DNA from: Solobacterium sp. | GTDB lineage: Bacteria > Bacillota_I > Bacilli_A > Erysipelotrichales > Erysipelotrichaceae | DNA: 64,000 nucleotides | Assembly (NCBI GenBank): GCA_017512725.1 | Contig: JAFWEW010000039.1 | Location: forward strand, 30,640-94,639 | Direction: 5' to 3' | Part shown: positions 25,772-34,539 of the stretch, piece after piece | How positions within the stretch are numbered: position 1 is the stretch's first letter | Layout of the letters: every line of letters starts with the position of its first letter | Program-made: the position numbers and the translations under genes | The notes under the pieces: model-generated | The model's database searches: none | Told to the model about the DNA's origin: nothing | The model's input: only the letters and a program-made list of their open reading frames with translations

Positions 25772-25793
25772 CCTCTGCAGTGCGGAGGTTTTT
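25771..25793 (+). terminator. Terminator of the ACT/membrane-protein unit
   Basis: ACCTCTGC pairs with GCGGAGGT (one mismatch) and is followed by a T-run; it begins at the stop codon of the small gene. Confidence 0.8.
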
Positions 25794-25871
25794 GTTTGAG
25801 ATTGTTATGAAAGAAATCAAAAAGTTTTCATGAAATTTTTACAAGCAATGAAAATAATTTGCGTAAATGTG

Positions 25872-25900
25872 TTGAATTGATGAAATCTTCTACATATAAT
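25872..25900 (+). promoter_or_regulatory. Strong candidate promoter of the liv operon
   Basis: TTGAAT (25872-25877), 17-nt spacer, TATAAT (25895-25900). A hairpin in the leader (ATTTC-ACTTC with GAAGT-GAAAT, 25902-25927) ends just before the livK ribosome site and could modulate translation or mRNA stability. Confidence 0.65.
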
Positions 25901-25942
25901 GATTTCGACTTCTCAGAAGTTAGAAATCGAGGGAAAGATTTT

Positions 25943-27178
25943 ATGAAATTTGAAAAGTTATTAAAAGGAGGACTTGCGGCATTAATGGCAGTGTCCATGG
26001 CTGCTTGTTCCGGTGGTAATTCCGGTACAACCGAAACAACCACAACAACGGATGGCGGCGAGACCACAACGGAGACAACTGCTGGTGCCGGCGCATTCAA
26101 GCTCGGCGGTTCCGGACCTCTTTCCGGCGGTGCTGCAGTTTATGGAAACGCAGTCAAGAACGCTGCTGAACTCGCAGTTGCAGAAATCAACGCAAAAGGC
26201 GGCGCTATTCAGTTCGAGCTCAACATGCAGGATGATGAGCATGATGCAGAAAAGGCAGTTAATGCTTACAACGCTCTGAAGGACTGGGGCATGCAGGTCA
26301 GCCTCTGCACCGTTACTTCCGCTCCGGGTGCTGCGGTCGCTCCGCTCTACCAGGAAGATCAGACATTTGCAATTACACCGTCCGGTTCCTCTCTGGCAGT
26401 CATCTTCGCAGATGCTGACAACCAGACAGGCGAATACGGTAACGTCTTCCAGATGTGCTTCACCGATCCGAACCAGGGTGTTGCTTCTGCAGACTACCTC
26501 TCAGCACACAAGGATCTTGGTACCAAGGTTGCTGTTATCTACAAGAACGATGACAACTACTCCACCGGTATCTATAACAAGTTCGTTTCTGAAGCAAAGG
26601 AAAAGGGACTTGAAATTGTTTATGCCGGAACATTCGCAGGTGAAGACAATGACTTCAACGTTCAGCTGACAAAGGCTAAGGAAGAAGGCGCTGAAATCCT
26701 GTTCCTCCCGATCTACTATCAGCCGGCCTCCACAATCCTCAAGCAGGCCAACGATATGGATTACAAGCCGGTCGTATTCGGCGTCGACGGTATGGATGGT
26801 ATTCTCTCCATGGAAGGCTTTGATACCTCCCTGGCAGAAGGCGTTTATCTCCTCACACCGTTCTCTGCAGATGCTTCCGATGATCTGACAAAGAACTTCG
26901 TCAAGAACTACCAGGATAAGTATGGTGAAATTCCGAACCAGTTCGCTGCCGATGCATATGACGCTGTCTATGCAATCGCTCAGGCTCTTGAAGCTGCGGG
27001 CTGCACAAATGATATGAGCAATGCAGACATCTGCAGCGCACTGTGCAAGCAGTTCACATCCATGACATTCAACGGTCTGACCGGTACTGATGTTACTTGG
27101 AATCCGAAGGGTGAAGTTTCCAAAGCACCGAAGGCAGTCATTATTGAAAATGGTGTCTACGTTGGTGTAGAAGACTAA
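25943..27178 (+). CDS. livK: Branched-chain amino acid ABC transporter, substrate-binding lipoprotein
   Basis: A 411-residue lipoprotein: signal peptide with lipobox MAAC (Cys 23), then a Ser/Thr/Gly linker of ~30 residues and a type I periplasmic-binding fold beginning KLGGSGPLSGGAAVYG. It captures leucine, isoleucine or valine (or a similar ligand) outside the cell for LivHMGF. The start ATG 25943 has GAGGGA eight bases before it; the upstream in-frame codons lie across the promoter. Codon use is unusually uniform (GCA, AAG, CTC), as expected of an abundant protein. First gene of livKHMGF; a hairpin after it probably lowers expression of the membrane genes relative to the binding protein. 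Confidence 0.93.
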   Translation: MKFEKLLKGGLAALMAVSMAACSGGNSGTTETTTTTDGGETTTETTAGAGAFKLGGSGPLSGGAAVYGNAVKNAAELAVAEINAKGGAIQFELNMQDDEHDAEKAVNAYNALKDWGMQVSLCTVTSAPGAAVAPLYQEDQTFAITPSGSSLAVIFADADNQTGEYGNVFQMCFTDPNQGVASADYLSAHKDLGTKVAVIYKNDDNYSTGIYNKFVSEAKEKGLEIVYAGTFAGEDNDFNVQLTKAKEEGAEILFLPIYYQPASTILKQANDMDYKPVVFGVDGMDGILSMEGFDTSLAEGVYLLTPFSADASDDLTKNFVKNYQDKYGEIPNQFAADAYDAVYAIAQALEAAGCTNDMSNADICSALCKQFTSMTFNGLTGTDVTWNPKGEVSKAPKAVIIENGVYVGVED

Positions 27179-27205
27179 TCAGCAGGATTTACGTAGAATT
27201 TTACA

Positions 27206-27246
27206 GGTTGCCGATGGAAACATTGGCAACCTTATTGTATTTTTAA
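27206..27246 (+). terminator. Intercistronic hairpin between livK and livH
   Basis: GGTTGCCGATG pairs with CATTGGCAACC (11 bp, one G-T pair) around a GAAA tetraloop, followed by TTATTGTATTTTT. Likely a partial terminator or 3' stabiliser that keeps livK mRNA more abundant. Confidence 0.75.
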
Positions 27247-27264
27247 GGGAAGGGGGAAATTTGT

Positions 27265-28146
27265 ATGGCCTTTTTATCCTATCTGATTAATGGGCTGAGC
27301 CTGGGGAGCGTATATGCCATCATTGCGCTTGGTTATACGATGGTTTACGGCATTGCGAAAATGCTGAACTTTGCCCATGGCGATATCATGATGGTCGGTG
27401 CGTATGTGGCGTTCTTTGCTCTGACCAGCTTTGGTATCCCTGTGATTCCGTCTGTGCTGCTGTCGATGCTGGCTACGACGGTACTTGGTGTTGTGATCGA
27501 ACGGCTGGCCTATAAGCCTCTGCGGCATGCAACAAGCCTGTCGGTACTGATCACTGCGATCGGCGTCAGTTATTTTCTGCAGAACGGGGCACAGCTGCTC
27601 TGGTCTTCGTCTACGAAAGTATTCCCGGCGATCATCAGCAACGGCTCAGTAAAGCTGTTTGGAGGGGAGCTGCAGATCTCCTATCTGACTTTGGTGACGA
27701 TTGTGGTATGCATCGCTGTCATGGTCTGCCTTACCCTGTTTATCAATAAGACCAAAACAGGCATGGCAATGCGTGCCTGCTCGGAAGACAAGGGTGCCGC
27801 AACGCTTATGGGCATCAATGTCAATATGATTATTTCGATTACATTCGCAATCGGTTCCGGTATTGCTGCGATTGCGGCGGTACTGCTTTGCGCGACCTAT
27901 CCGACGCTCAGTCCGACGCTTGGCTCCATGCCCGGTATCAAGGCGTTCACTGCAGCGGTATTCGGCGGAATCGGTTCGATTCCCGGTGCGTTCCTTGGCG
28001 GCCTTATGCTTGGCGTAATTGAGATCCTTGCCAAGGCATATGTATCGACCCAGCTGAGTGATGCAATCGTGTTTGCGGTTCTGATTATTGTCCTGCTCAT
28101 TAAGCCGACCGGACTGCTTGGACGCAAACTGAGCGAGAAAGTCTGA
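27265..28146 (+). CDS. livH: Branched-chain amino acid ABC transporter permease
   Basis: A 293-residue inner-membrane permease with about eight helices. Family signs: GLSLGSVYAIIALGYTMVYG near the N-terminus, LNFAHGDIMMVGAY, and the cytoplasmic coupling loop around AMRACSEDKGAATLMGIN. Followed 11 bases later by livM in the conserved order. Forms the membrane channel with LivM and is driven by LivG/LivF. Confidence 0.95.
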   Translation: MAFLSYLINGLSLGSVYAIIALGYTMVYGIAKMLNFAHGDIMMVGAYVAFFALTSFGIPVIPSVLLSMLATTVLGVVIERLAYKPLRHATSLSVLITAIGVSYFLQNGAQLLWSSSTKVFPAIISNGSVKLFGGELQISYLTLVTIVVCIAVMVCLTLFINKTKTGMAMRACSEDKGAATLMGINVNMIISITFAIGSGIAAIAAVLLCATYPTLSPTLGSMPGIKAFTAAVFGGIGSIPGAFLGGLMLGVIEILAKAYVSTQLSDAIVFAVLIIVLLIKPTGLLGRKLSEKV

Positions 28147-28157
28147 GGAGGTACGGT

Positions 28158-29246
28158 ATGAAGACAGAAAACAATTTCTTTAAGAAGCTCTTCGCAAAGA
28201 ATTACCGCAGCCGTACGATTTCCTTTCTGATCATTATTGTCGGTTATATTGCGGTTGAAGCACTGATGATGTCGGGCAATCTGTCCAGCATGTTCCAGTC
28301 GCTTCTGGTTCCGGTAACCTGTTATATCGTTGCGGCGATCGGTCTGAATCTGAATGTCGGTGTATCCGGAGAACTGAACCTTGGCCAGGCCGGCTTCATG
28401 TGCATCGGAGCGTTTTCGGGGGTATGTGTTTCCGGCGCGCTGGCACCGTTTATTTCGAATGGCATCGTTCGTCTTCTGCTGGCGATCATTGTCGGTGCTG
28501 CACTTGCTGCACTCTTCGGAATGATCATCGGCATCCCGGTTCTGAAACTGCAGGGTGACTATCTTGCAATCGTTACGCTTGCGTTTGGTGAGATCATCAA
28601 ATCGCTGATCAATAACATGTATATCGGCTTTGACAGCGAGGGCTTCCAGTTCAGCTTTGTGGAAAACAAGCTTCATCTGGGCCCCGGCGGAAAGGCGCTG
28701 ATCAGCGGTCCGATGGGTGCGACCGGTACGGAACGGATCTCCACCTTTATGATTGGAGTACTGCTGATCCTTGCGGCACTGTTCATCGTATACAATCTGA
28801 TGTACAGCCGCAGCGGCCGGGCAATCATGGCCTGCCGTGACAACCGGATCGCAGCCGAATCGGTCGGTATTCATGTGGCAAATACGAAGATGCTGGCATT
28901 TGTGGTATCGGCTTCTCTTGCCGGTGCAGCGGGTGCTCTATATGGACTGAACTATTCCACGCTGGTTCCGTCAAAATTTGGATTTAACCTTTCCATTCTG
29001 ATCCTGGTTTACGTCGTGCTCGGCGGTCTTGGCAATATGACCGGAACAATTATCTCAACCATTGTTCTGGTGCTTCTGCCGGAACTGCTCAGAGGACTCG
29101 CCGACTATCGAATGATCATCTATGCGGTGATTCTGATCATCACGATGATCCTGACCAACAACGATACTTTCAAAGGATGGATTGCAAAGCTGAAGAATTC
29201 ACTGTCGTTTAAGAAACAGCCAAAGGAGGCGGAAGCTCATGAGTGA
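28158..29246 (+). CDS. livM: Branched-chain amino acid ABC transporter permease
   Basis: A 362-residue permease with eight or nine helices. Visible family segments are AIGLNLNVGVSGELNLGQAGFM, the coupling loop SGRAIMACRDNRIAAESVGI, and VYVVLGGLGNMTGT. An AGGAGG site precedes the start and its end overlaps livG by eight bases. The N-terminus has a basic tip (KKLFAKNYRSR) before the first helix. Confidence 0.95.
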   Translation: MKTENNFFKKLFAKNYRSRTISFLIIIVGYIAVEALMMSGNLSSMFQSLLVPVTCYIVAAIGLNLNVGVSGELNLGQAGFMCIGAFSGVCVSGALAPFISNGIVRLLLAIIVGAALAALFGMIIGIPVLKLQGDYLAIVTLAFGEIIKSLINNMYIGFDSEGFQFSFVENKLHLGPGGKALISGPMGATGTERISTFMIGVLLILAALFIVYNLMYSRSGRAIMACRDNRIAAESVGIHVANTKMLAFVVSASLAGAAGALYGLNYSTLVPSKFGFNLSILILVYVVLGGLGNMTGTIISTIVLVLLPELLRGLADYRMIIYAVILIITMILTNNDTFKGWIAKLKNSLSFKKQPKEAEAHE

Positions 29247-30012
29247 GAATAAAACCCCCGTTCTGGAAGTGATTGATCTTGGGATTGATTTCGGCGGTCT
29301 GACCGCGGTCAATGATTTCAGCCTGAAGGTATTTAATGAGGAGATCGTTGGTCTCATCGGTCCCAATGGTGCCGGAAAGACGACCGTCTTCAACATGCTT
29401 ACAAAGGTATATCAGCCCAGCCGCGGCTCCATTAAATTCCTGGGGCAGGATACGGCAAAGATGACGGTTGTGGATATGAACAAGGCCGGAGTTGCGAGAA
29501 CATTCCAGAATATCCGTCTGTTTTCCAACCTCAGCGTTATCGACAACGTCAAGATCGGCATGCACAACAGCATTTCCTACAACAATGCCGATGCCATCTT
29601 CCGTATCAAAAAGTTCCATGATGAAGAAAGCCGGATCCAGAATGAGGCGATGGAACTCTTAAAAATCTTTGAACTGGATGATAAGGCTGAAATCATAGCC
29701 GGCAATCTTCCGTATGGTGCGCAGAGACGTCTGGAAATTGCCCGTGCGATGGCAACCAAACCGAAACTGCTGCTTCTGGATGAACCCGCAGCGGGCATGA
29801 ATCCGCAGGAGACACAGGAACTGATGACGATGATCCGCTTTGTGCGGGATCACTTCAAGATTGCAGTTCTGCTGATCGAACATGATATGAAGCTGGTCAT
29901 GGGAATCTGTGAGAGAATAACGGTTTTGAATTACGGCATGATGCTGGCTGAGGGAACGCCGGAAGAGATTCAGGCGAACCCGCATGTCATCAAGGCGTAC
30001 CTGGGAGAGTGA
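29239..30012 (+). CDS. livG: Branched-chain amino acid ABC transporter ATP-binding protein
   Basis: A 257-residue ATPase with Walker A GPNGAGKTT (about 41-49), a LivG-type insertion, an ABC signature degenerate as YGAQRRLEIARA rather than LSGGQ, Walker B KLLLLDEPAAGMNP and switch His in IEHDM. LivG proteins normally show this altered signature. Overlaps livM; livF begins five bases after its stop. Confidence 0.95.
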   Translation: MSENKTPVLEVIDLGIDFGGLTAVNDFSLKVFNEEIVGLIGPNGAGKTTVFNMLTKVYQPSRGSIKFLGQDTAKMTVVDMNKAGVARTFQNIRLFSNLSVIDNVKIGMHNSISYNNADAIFRIKKFHDEESRIQNEAMELLKIFELDDKAEIIAGNLPYGAQRRLEIARAMATKPKLLLLDEPAAGMNPQETQELMTMIRFVRDHFKIAVLLIEHDMKLVMGICERITVLNYGMMLAEGTPEEIQANPHVIKAYLGE

Positions 30013-30017
30013 TCGAT

Positions 30018-30722
30018 ATGCTGAAAGTAGAAAATCTGGTAGTGAAATATGGCATGATCGAAGCGATCAAAGGGATCTCCTTCGAAGTCAATGACGGCGA
30101 GATCGTAACGCTGATCGGAGCCAATGGTGCCGGCAAAACAACAACCATGCATGCGATATCCGGACTCGTGAAGCCGGTTAGCGGATCGATTCAGCTGGAT
30201 GGAGTGGAGCTTACAAAGGTTCAGCCGCACAAGATCTTATCCATGGGACTTGCGCAGGTTCCGGAAGGACGGCGCGTATTTGCACAGGAAACGGTCGAAG
30301 AGAACCTGACTCTCGGCGCATTCTTCCGCAAGGATAAAGACAAGATCAGAACCGATATGGATTTTGTATATGATCTCTTCCCGCGTCTGAAGGAGCGTTC
30401 CTCCCAGCTGGCCGGAACACTTTCCGGCGGTGAACAGCAGATGCTGGCGATGGGACGGGCACTGATGGCGGATCCGCGGATCATGCTGCTGGATGAACCG
30501 TCCATGGGTCTTTCCCCGCTGCTGGTCTCGGAAATCTTCAGCATTATTGAGGAGATCAACAAAAAGGGCACAACCGTGCTGTTGGTTGAACAGAACGCAA
30601 AGCGTGCACTGGCAATCGCAGATCACGCATATGTTCTGGAAACAGGCAATATCACGCTTCATGGAACCGGACAGGAACTGTCGCAGGATGAGCGTGTGCA
30701 GAAAGCGTATTTAGGAGGATAA
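30018..30722 (+). CDS. livF: Branched-chain amino acid ABC transporter ATP-binding protein
   Basis: A 234-residue ATPase with Walker A GANGAGKTT, canonical signature LSGGEQQMLAMGRA, Walker B RIMLLDEPSMGLSP and VEQNAK in place of the switch His region, as typical for LivF. ATG 30018 has GGGAG upstream; an in-frame GTG lies nine bases earlier. Partner of LivG at the membrane. Confidence 0.95.
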   Translation: MLKVENLVVKYGMIEAIKGISFEVNDGEIVTLIGANGAGKTTTMHAISGLVKPVSGSIQLDGVELTKVQPHKILSMGLAQVPEGRRVFAQETVEENLTLGAFFRKDKDKIRTDMDFVYDLFPRLKERSSQLAGTLSGGEQQMLAMGRALMADPRIMLLDEPSMGLSPLLVSEIFSIIEEINKKGTTVLLVEQNAKRALAIADHAYVLETGNITLHGTGQELSQDERVQKAYLGG

Positions 30723-30725
30723 ATC

Positions 30726-31409
30726 ATGTACGTAAAGGATCATATGACTAAGAATCCCCTGACCGTTACCAAAGATACCACTATCTCCAAAGCAGTAGAG
30801 ATCATGGGGAAAAACGACTTCCATCGTCTGCCGGTCGTAGATGATGACGGTAAGCTTCTTGGACTTGTCACACAGGGCACGGTTGAAGAAAGCAGCGGTT
30901 CTCAGACGACTTCGCTGTCCATTTTTGAACTGAACTATCTGCTGTCAAAACGGAAAGTCAGCGACATCATGATCAAAGACGTCAAGACAACCACTCCGGA
31001 CGTCTTCCTGGAAGAAGCTGCCAAAATCATGATCGACAACAACATTTCCGTGCTTCCGGTTATTGATGCAGACCGGAAAGTCCTCGGCATTATCACCGAA
31101 AAGGATATGTTCCAGGCGTTTGTTGATCTGCTTGGCTATGGCAAGCGCGGTACCCGCTTTGTCATCCGGTGCGTGGACCAGCCAGGTTATTTCTATGGCA
31201 TCGCAAAGCTGTTTGCGGACAATCTTGCCAACGTGGAATCGCTGGCGGTATTCCATACCGAAGAGCGCGGCACGGAAGTTGTCGTCAAGGCAACCGGTGA
31301 GATCCCGGTTGAAAAGATGCGTGATATTCTGCTGAAAGCAGGCTATACCGTAACCGAGATCGTCCAGACAACGATCGACGGCAAACGGGTCAAGCATCCG
31401 GTCAAATAA
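30726..31409 (+). CDS. CBS-pair protein with C-terminal ACT-like domain
   Basis: A 227-residue cytoplasmic protein. Two CBS repeats (about 1-58, VKDHMTKNPLTV; and 78-136, VSDIMIKDVKTTTPDV) are followed by an ACT-like domain (about 143-215, RFVIRCVDQPGYFYGIAKLF), the layout of AcuB-type proteins. CBS pairs bind adenine nucleotides and ACT domains bind amino acids, so this looks like a combined energy and amino acid sensor. It begins three bases after the livF stop with a perfect AGGAGG site and is followed by a terminator, so it is the last gene of the liv operon and may control transporter or branched-chain metabolism. Target unknown. Confidence 0.85.
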   Translation: MYVKDHMTKNPLTVTKDTTISKAVEIMGKNDFHRLPVVDDDGKLLGLVTQGTVEESSGSQTTSLSIFELNYLLSKRKVSDIMIKDVKTTTPDVFLEEAAKIMIDNNISVLPVIDADRKVLGIITEKDMFQAFVDLLGYGKRGTRFVIRCVDQPGYFYGIAKLFADNLANVESLAVFHTEERGTEVVVKATGEIPVEKMRDILLKAGYTVTEIVQTTIDGKRVKHPVK

Positions 31410-31419
31410 CAGGAACTGA

Positions 31420-31443
31420 GAAGACGGAGAAATCCGTCTTTTC
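31420..31443 (+). terminator. Terminator of the liv operon
   Basis: AAGACGGA pairs with TCCGTCTT around a GAAA loop, then TT. Confidence 0.75.
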
Positions 31444-31463
31444 AGACAAACAGGAGAAATACA

Positions 31464-32036
31464 ATGAACTGGGGAGATATTATTTTCTATGTGCTCGACG
31501 CAGTGATCATGTATATGCTGATCCGCATGTATCGGGCATCCAAAACCATTGAGATTAAGACCAGCCTTGGTCCGCGGTGGGTCATACCGGCGGTATTCTG
31601 GTCGATTGCACTGCTGGGTCTGTTTAACTATCGGGGTGTATTCCGGGTGATCCAGACAATCATGCTGGTTCTGATGGGTGCGATCTACTGGACGTTTGAT
31701 TCTGGACTGTGCCCGCAGGGAGTCGTGATGATCGGCCGTCTGTATCCCTATGAGAAAGCAAAGCCGATCACCGTTGATGACGAAAGCCACTGCGTGAATT
31801 TTACGATCCGAAAAGCGCCGACGCCGGTCTTCTTTCCTCCCGAGCAGATGAAGGACGTACATAACTATCTGGCAAAACATGCAGGGGTCGCGAAAAAAGC
31901 AGTACGAACCAAAGCGAAGACGGTTTCCTCTGCCGAGACTGAAAAACCCAAGGCAGTGAAGGCAGCTGAAAAACCAAAGAAGGCAGCCGCAGATACGGCA
32001 AACAAAACCGAATCTGCGGAGCAGAACGAGAAATAA
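31464..32036 (+). CDS. Membrane protein with lysine/alanine-rich cytoplasmic tail
   Basis: A 190-residue protein with three hydrophobic helices (about 5-22, 38-54, 60-80), a soluble central part (PYEKAKPITVDDESHCVNF), and a tail from about 135 that is rich in Lys, Ala, Glu and Pro (AVKAAEKPKKAAADTANK). The tail is like the N-terminal extension of GlgA and the tails of the polyphosphate kinases here. An AGGAG site lies eight bases before the ATG. Between two terminators, so expressed alone. Function unknown. Confidence 0.7.
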   Translation: MNWGDIIFYVLDAVIMYMLIRMYRASKTIEIKTSLGPRWVIPAVFWSIALLGLFNYRGVFRVIQTIMLVLMGAIYWTFDSGLCPQGVVMIGRLYPYEKAKPITVDDESHCVNFTIRKAPTPVFFPPEQMKDVHNYLAKHAGVAKKAVRTKAKTVSSAETEKPKAVKAAEKPKKAAADTANKTESAEQNEK

Positions 32037-32060
32037 GGCATTCCGAATGTCTTATTTTTT
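32031..32060 (+). terminator. Terminator overlapping the stop of the Lys/Ala-tailed membrane protein
   Basis: AATAAG-CATTC with GAATG-CTTATT (one bulge each side), then TTTT. Confidence 0.7.
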
Positions 32061-32181
32061 GGTTTCGGACAGGCTCTGAACGAGAACCGGTACCGGCAAA
32101 TCGCAATTCTTTTGCAACAACTGCTGCCCTGATCGTGTTTTAAATGTGAGAACGGCATGCGAAAGCTATACAATAGTTGTA

Positions 32182-32673
32182 ATGGCACTCTCCGTTAAAG
32201 AACTTCAGGTACGAAGAATCCTGGATCTTTATGGTGACAGCCTGTACCGTCTGGCATGCTCGTATCTCAGAAACGAAGCGGATGCACAGGAAATCGTACA
32301 GGACACCGTGATCCAGTTTTTAAAGTACGATCCGGATTTTGACGGCGATACGCAGAAAGAAAAAGGCTGGCTGATGAAAACGGCTTCGAATCTTTCGCGC
32401 AACCGTCTCCGTTCCCTGCGTGCTCATCCGTCGGAAGAACTGGATGAAGCGTTCGCAGGCAGTGAGACCGAAGACCTGCGGTATGTATGGGATGCGGTGT
32501 CATCGCTTCCGGTAAAATACCGGGAAGTCATCCATCTGTTTTATCAGGAAGGATATACAACAAAAGAAATCAGTACGATCACAGGCCGTAAAGAGGCAAC
32601 CGTTCGCTCCGATCTCCATCGGGCCAGAGAAGAACTGAAAGAGATACTCAGAAACAACTATGACTTCGAATAA
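32182..32673 (+). CDS. ECF-type RNA polymerase sigma factor
   Basis: A 163-residue sigma-70 family factor. Region 2 is seen in LYRLACSYLRNEADAQEIVQDTVIQFLK (about 17-44, core binding and -10 melting) and region 4 in LPVKYREVIHLFYQEGYTTKEIS with GRKEATVRSDLHRARE (about 112-150, helix-turn-helix). The ATG at 32182 has no ribosome site; a TACAAT at 32169-32174 ends seven bases before it, so the transcript may be leaderless. It overlaps the next gene, a single-helix membrane protein, by 14 bases: the usual sigma/anti-sigma pairing. Regulon unknown. Confidence 0.85.
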   Translation: MALSVKELQVRRILDLYGDSLYRLACSYLRNEADAQEIVQDTVIQFLKYDPDFDGDTQKEKGWLMKTASNLSRNRLRSLRAHPSEELDEAFAGSETEDLRYVWDAVSSLPVKYREVIHLFYQEGYTTKEISTITGRKEATVRSDLHRAREELKEILRNNYDFE

Positions 32674-33259
32674 CTATCAGAAGGCAAATGAACAGATCCG
32701 TCTCAGCGAGGCACAGAAAGCTCAGATTCTTGAGAATGTTTTGAGTGCGGACATCGAACCGGCAAAGAAGGCATGGCACATGCCGGTTTACGGCTGGGCC
32801 GGAATGATGGCGGGTGCGTTTGCGCTGATTCTGATCCTGATCCTTCCGATGCGCCCCAAGACTGCCGATGCGCCATCCTACCAGACAGTACAGAACAGTT
32901 CTGAAGAAACCGGTATGCTGTATGAGGAATCCATGGAGACCGAAGGGGAAACCGATGGTGCGATGGGAGCTGACGAGAAAGAAGCGTCCGAAACATCACT
33001 TAATGTGATCCGGTTTGAAGATGTGGAAGGCGTAGAGGAAGCGGAGTATGGAATGCTCGATGACGGAACTATGATGATCCGTCTGAATACTGCAGAGGGA
33101 GAGATTCTGGTTCACGCCTGGCCGGAACCGTCTGCCGAGTCCCTGTACGCAGCGGATGATTCTGTTCTGGTCCGTAATGGAATCTGCTATCAGATCGAAG
33201 AAGAAACTGCCGATGCAGAAATGATAAGCCGGCTGAAGGCGGCAATCATGGAGGAATAA
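32660..33259 (+). CDS. Membrane protein, probable anti-sigma factor
   Basis: A 199-residue protein with a soluble N-terminus (1-42), one helix (about 43-64, YGWAGMMAGAFALILILIL) and an external, very acidic region (about 78-110) followed by a small domain. The start lies inside the end of the sigma gene, so the two are made together; position and topology point to an anti-sigma factor. The HxxxCxxC motif of zinc anti-sigma proteins is absent, so release would depend on another mechanism. The alternative is an envelope protein controlled by the sigma factor. Confidence 0.65.
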   Translation: MTSNNYQKANEQIRLSEAQKAQILENVLSADIEPAKKAWHMPVYGWAGMMAGAFALILILILPMRPKTADAPSYQTVQNSSEETGMLYEESMETEGETDGAMGADEKEASETSLNVIRFEDVEGVEEAEYGMLDDGTMMIRLNTAEGEILVHAWPEPSAESLYAADDSVLVRNGICYQIEEETADAEMISRLKAAIMEE

Positions 33260-33262
33260 CCC

Positions 33263-33952
33263 GTGGCAGTTCCTGTTATGCGAAAAAAGCTGGAAGAACT
33301 GAGAGATCCGGAGAATGCGGCATTTGTGGCAAGGCTTAACCCAGTTCTGGATCCAAAGGTTATTCTTGGCATTAAAAGCCCGGTCCTAAGAGATCTGGCA
33401 AAAACAATGCGGAACGACGGAACAATGGAACCGTTCCTTTTGGATCTGCCGCACCGGTATCTGGAAGAAAACATTCTGCACGGAATGCTGATCAGCGGAA
33501 TCCGGTCATTTGAAGTATGCCTGAGCGAACTGGAACGCTTCCTGCCTTATATCAACAGCTGGATCGTGACAGATACGATTCGCCCAAACGTCTTTCAGAA
33601 ACATACGGCAGAACTGGAACCGGTGCTGTACCAGTGGCTCAAATCGGCAGAACCCTATACCGTACGCATGGCGATTGGCCTGTTTATGGCATTCTTCCTG
33701 AAAGAAGGCTTTCATAAGAAACAGGCACAGACCATTGCGGCGCTGCGCAGTGAAGATTACTACGTGCGGATGATGGCTGCCTGGTATATGGCAACCGCTC
33801 TGATCACCCAGAGAGAAACCATCATTAAACTGCTGGAAGAACATCGCATGGATGTCTGGACCCATAACAAGACGATACAGAAGGCAGTTGAAAGCCGACG
33901 GATCCGTGAAGAGGACAAAGCGTATCTTCGGACGCTGCGGAGGAAAAGATGA
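33263..33952 (+). CDS. AlkD-like DNA alkylation repair protein
   Basis: A 229-residue all-helical HEAT-repeat protein of the AlkD/AlkC superfamily, DNA glycosylases that remove bulky or positively charged alkylated bases. Family blocks include VLGIKSPVLRDLAKT (about 32-48), FEVCLSELERFLPYINSW, DT..PNVF, and EDYYVRMMAAWYMATAL (about 158-174). The GTG at 33263 has GGAGG nine bases upstream and is preferred to ATG 33278. It follows the probable anti-sigma gene by three bases and overlaps the next gene by four, so the four genes 32182-34479 may be one operon. Confidence 0.88.
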   Translation: MAVPVMRKKLEELRDPENAAFVARLNPVLDPKVILGIKSPVLRDLAKTMRNDGTMEPFLLDLPHRYLEENILHGMLISGIRSFEVCLSELERFLPYINSWIVTDTIRPNVFQKHTAELEPVLYQWLKSAEPYTVRMAIGLFMAFFLKEGFHKKQAQTIAALRSEDYYVRMMAAWYMATALITQRETIIKLLEEHRMDVWTHNKTIQKAVESRRIREEDKAYLRTLRRKR

Positions 33953-34479
33953 ATATTACAGTCTATCTCGGTTCCACTCCGGGAAAGAATCCTGTGTTTC
34001 TTGAGGCTGCCGAGGAAGTTGGGAGACTGATCGGCAGAACCGGAAATACCATGATATACGGCGGTGCTGACGGGGGCCTCATGGGCAGGGCAGCCAATGC
34101 GGTACTGGATGCCGGCGGAACCGTAATTGGTGTCATTCCGGAGTTTTTTACATTTCGGGGACATCAGGATCTTTCAGAACTTCATGTTGTAACAAACATG
34201 TCGGAACGCAAAAACAGGATGATCGAACTGGGCGATGCATTTCTCGCGCTTCCCGGAGGACCCGGTACGATCGAGGAAATCAGTGAAATCATCTCTGCGG
34301 TACGGATCGGCATTTTTCAGAAACCCTGTGTGATCTATAACCGGAACGGCTATTATGATGATCTGAAACGCCAGTATGACCGGATGGTGGAAGAAGGGTT
34401 CATGACAGCGGAAGAACGCAGCCGGTTTCTTTTCGCAGATACTATTGAAGAAGTCGGACAAGCGCTCGGAATCGGATAA
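33949..34479 (+). CDS. LOG-family protein (TIGR00730, cytokinin riboside 5'-monophosphate phosphoribohydrolase-like)
   Basis: A 176-residue Rossmann-fold protein with the LOG motif PGGPGTIEEI (about 102-111) and the nucleotide region YGGADGGLMGRAANA (about 38-52). Bacterial members hydrolyse AMP-type nucleotides to base and ribose phosphate; bacterial function beyond this is unclear. Coupled to the AlkD-like gene through ATGA. A bidirectional terminator follows. Confidence 0.9.
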   Translation: MNITVYLGSTPGKNPVFLEAAEEVGRLIGRTGNTMIYGGADGGLMGRAANAVLDAGGTVIGVIPEFFTFRGHQDLSELHVVTNMSERKNRMIELGDAFLALPGGPGTIEEISEIISAVRIGIFQKPCVIYNRNGYYDDLKRQYDRMVEEGFMTAEERSRFLFADTIEEVGQALGIG

Positions 34480-34503
34480 TAGCCATTCTGCACAAAGCGG
34501 ATT

Positions 34504-34539
34504 AAAAAACAGCAGCTTACACAGAGGCCGCTGTTTTTT
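34504..34539. terminator. Bidirectional terminator overlapping the end of a minus-strand gene
   Basis: AAAACAGC (34506-34513) with GCTGTTTT (34530-34537), plus flanking A and T runs. The stop codon of the minus-strand gene (34517-34519) lies in the loop and its last codons in the stem. Confidence 0.85.
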
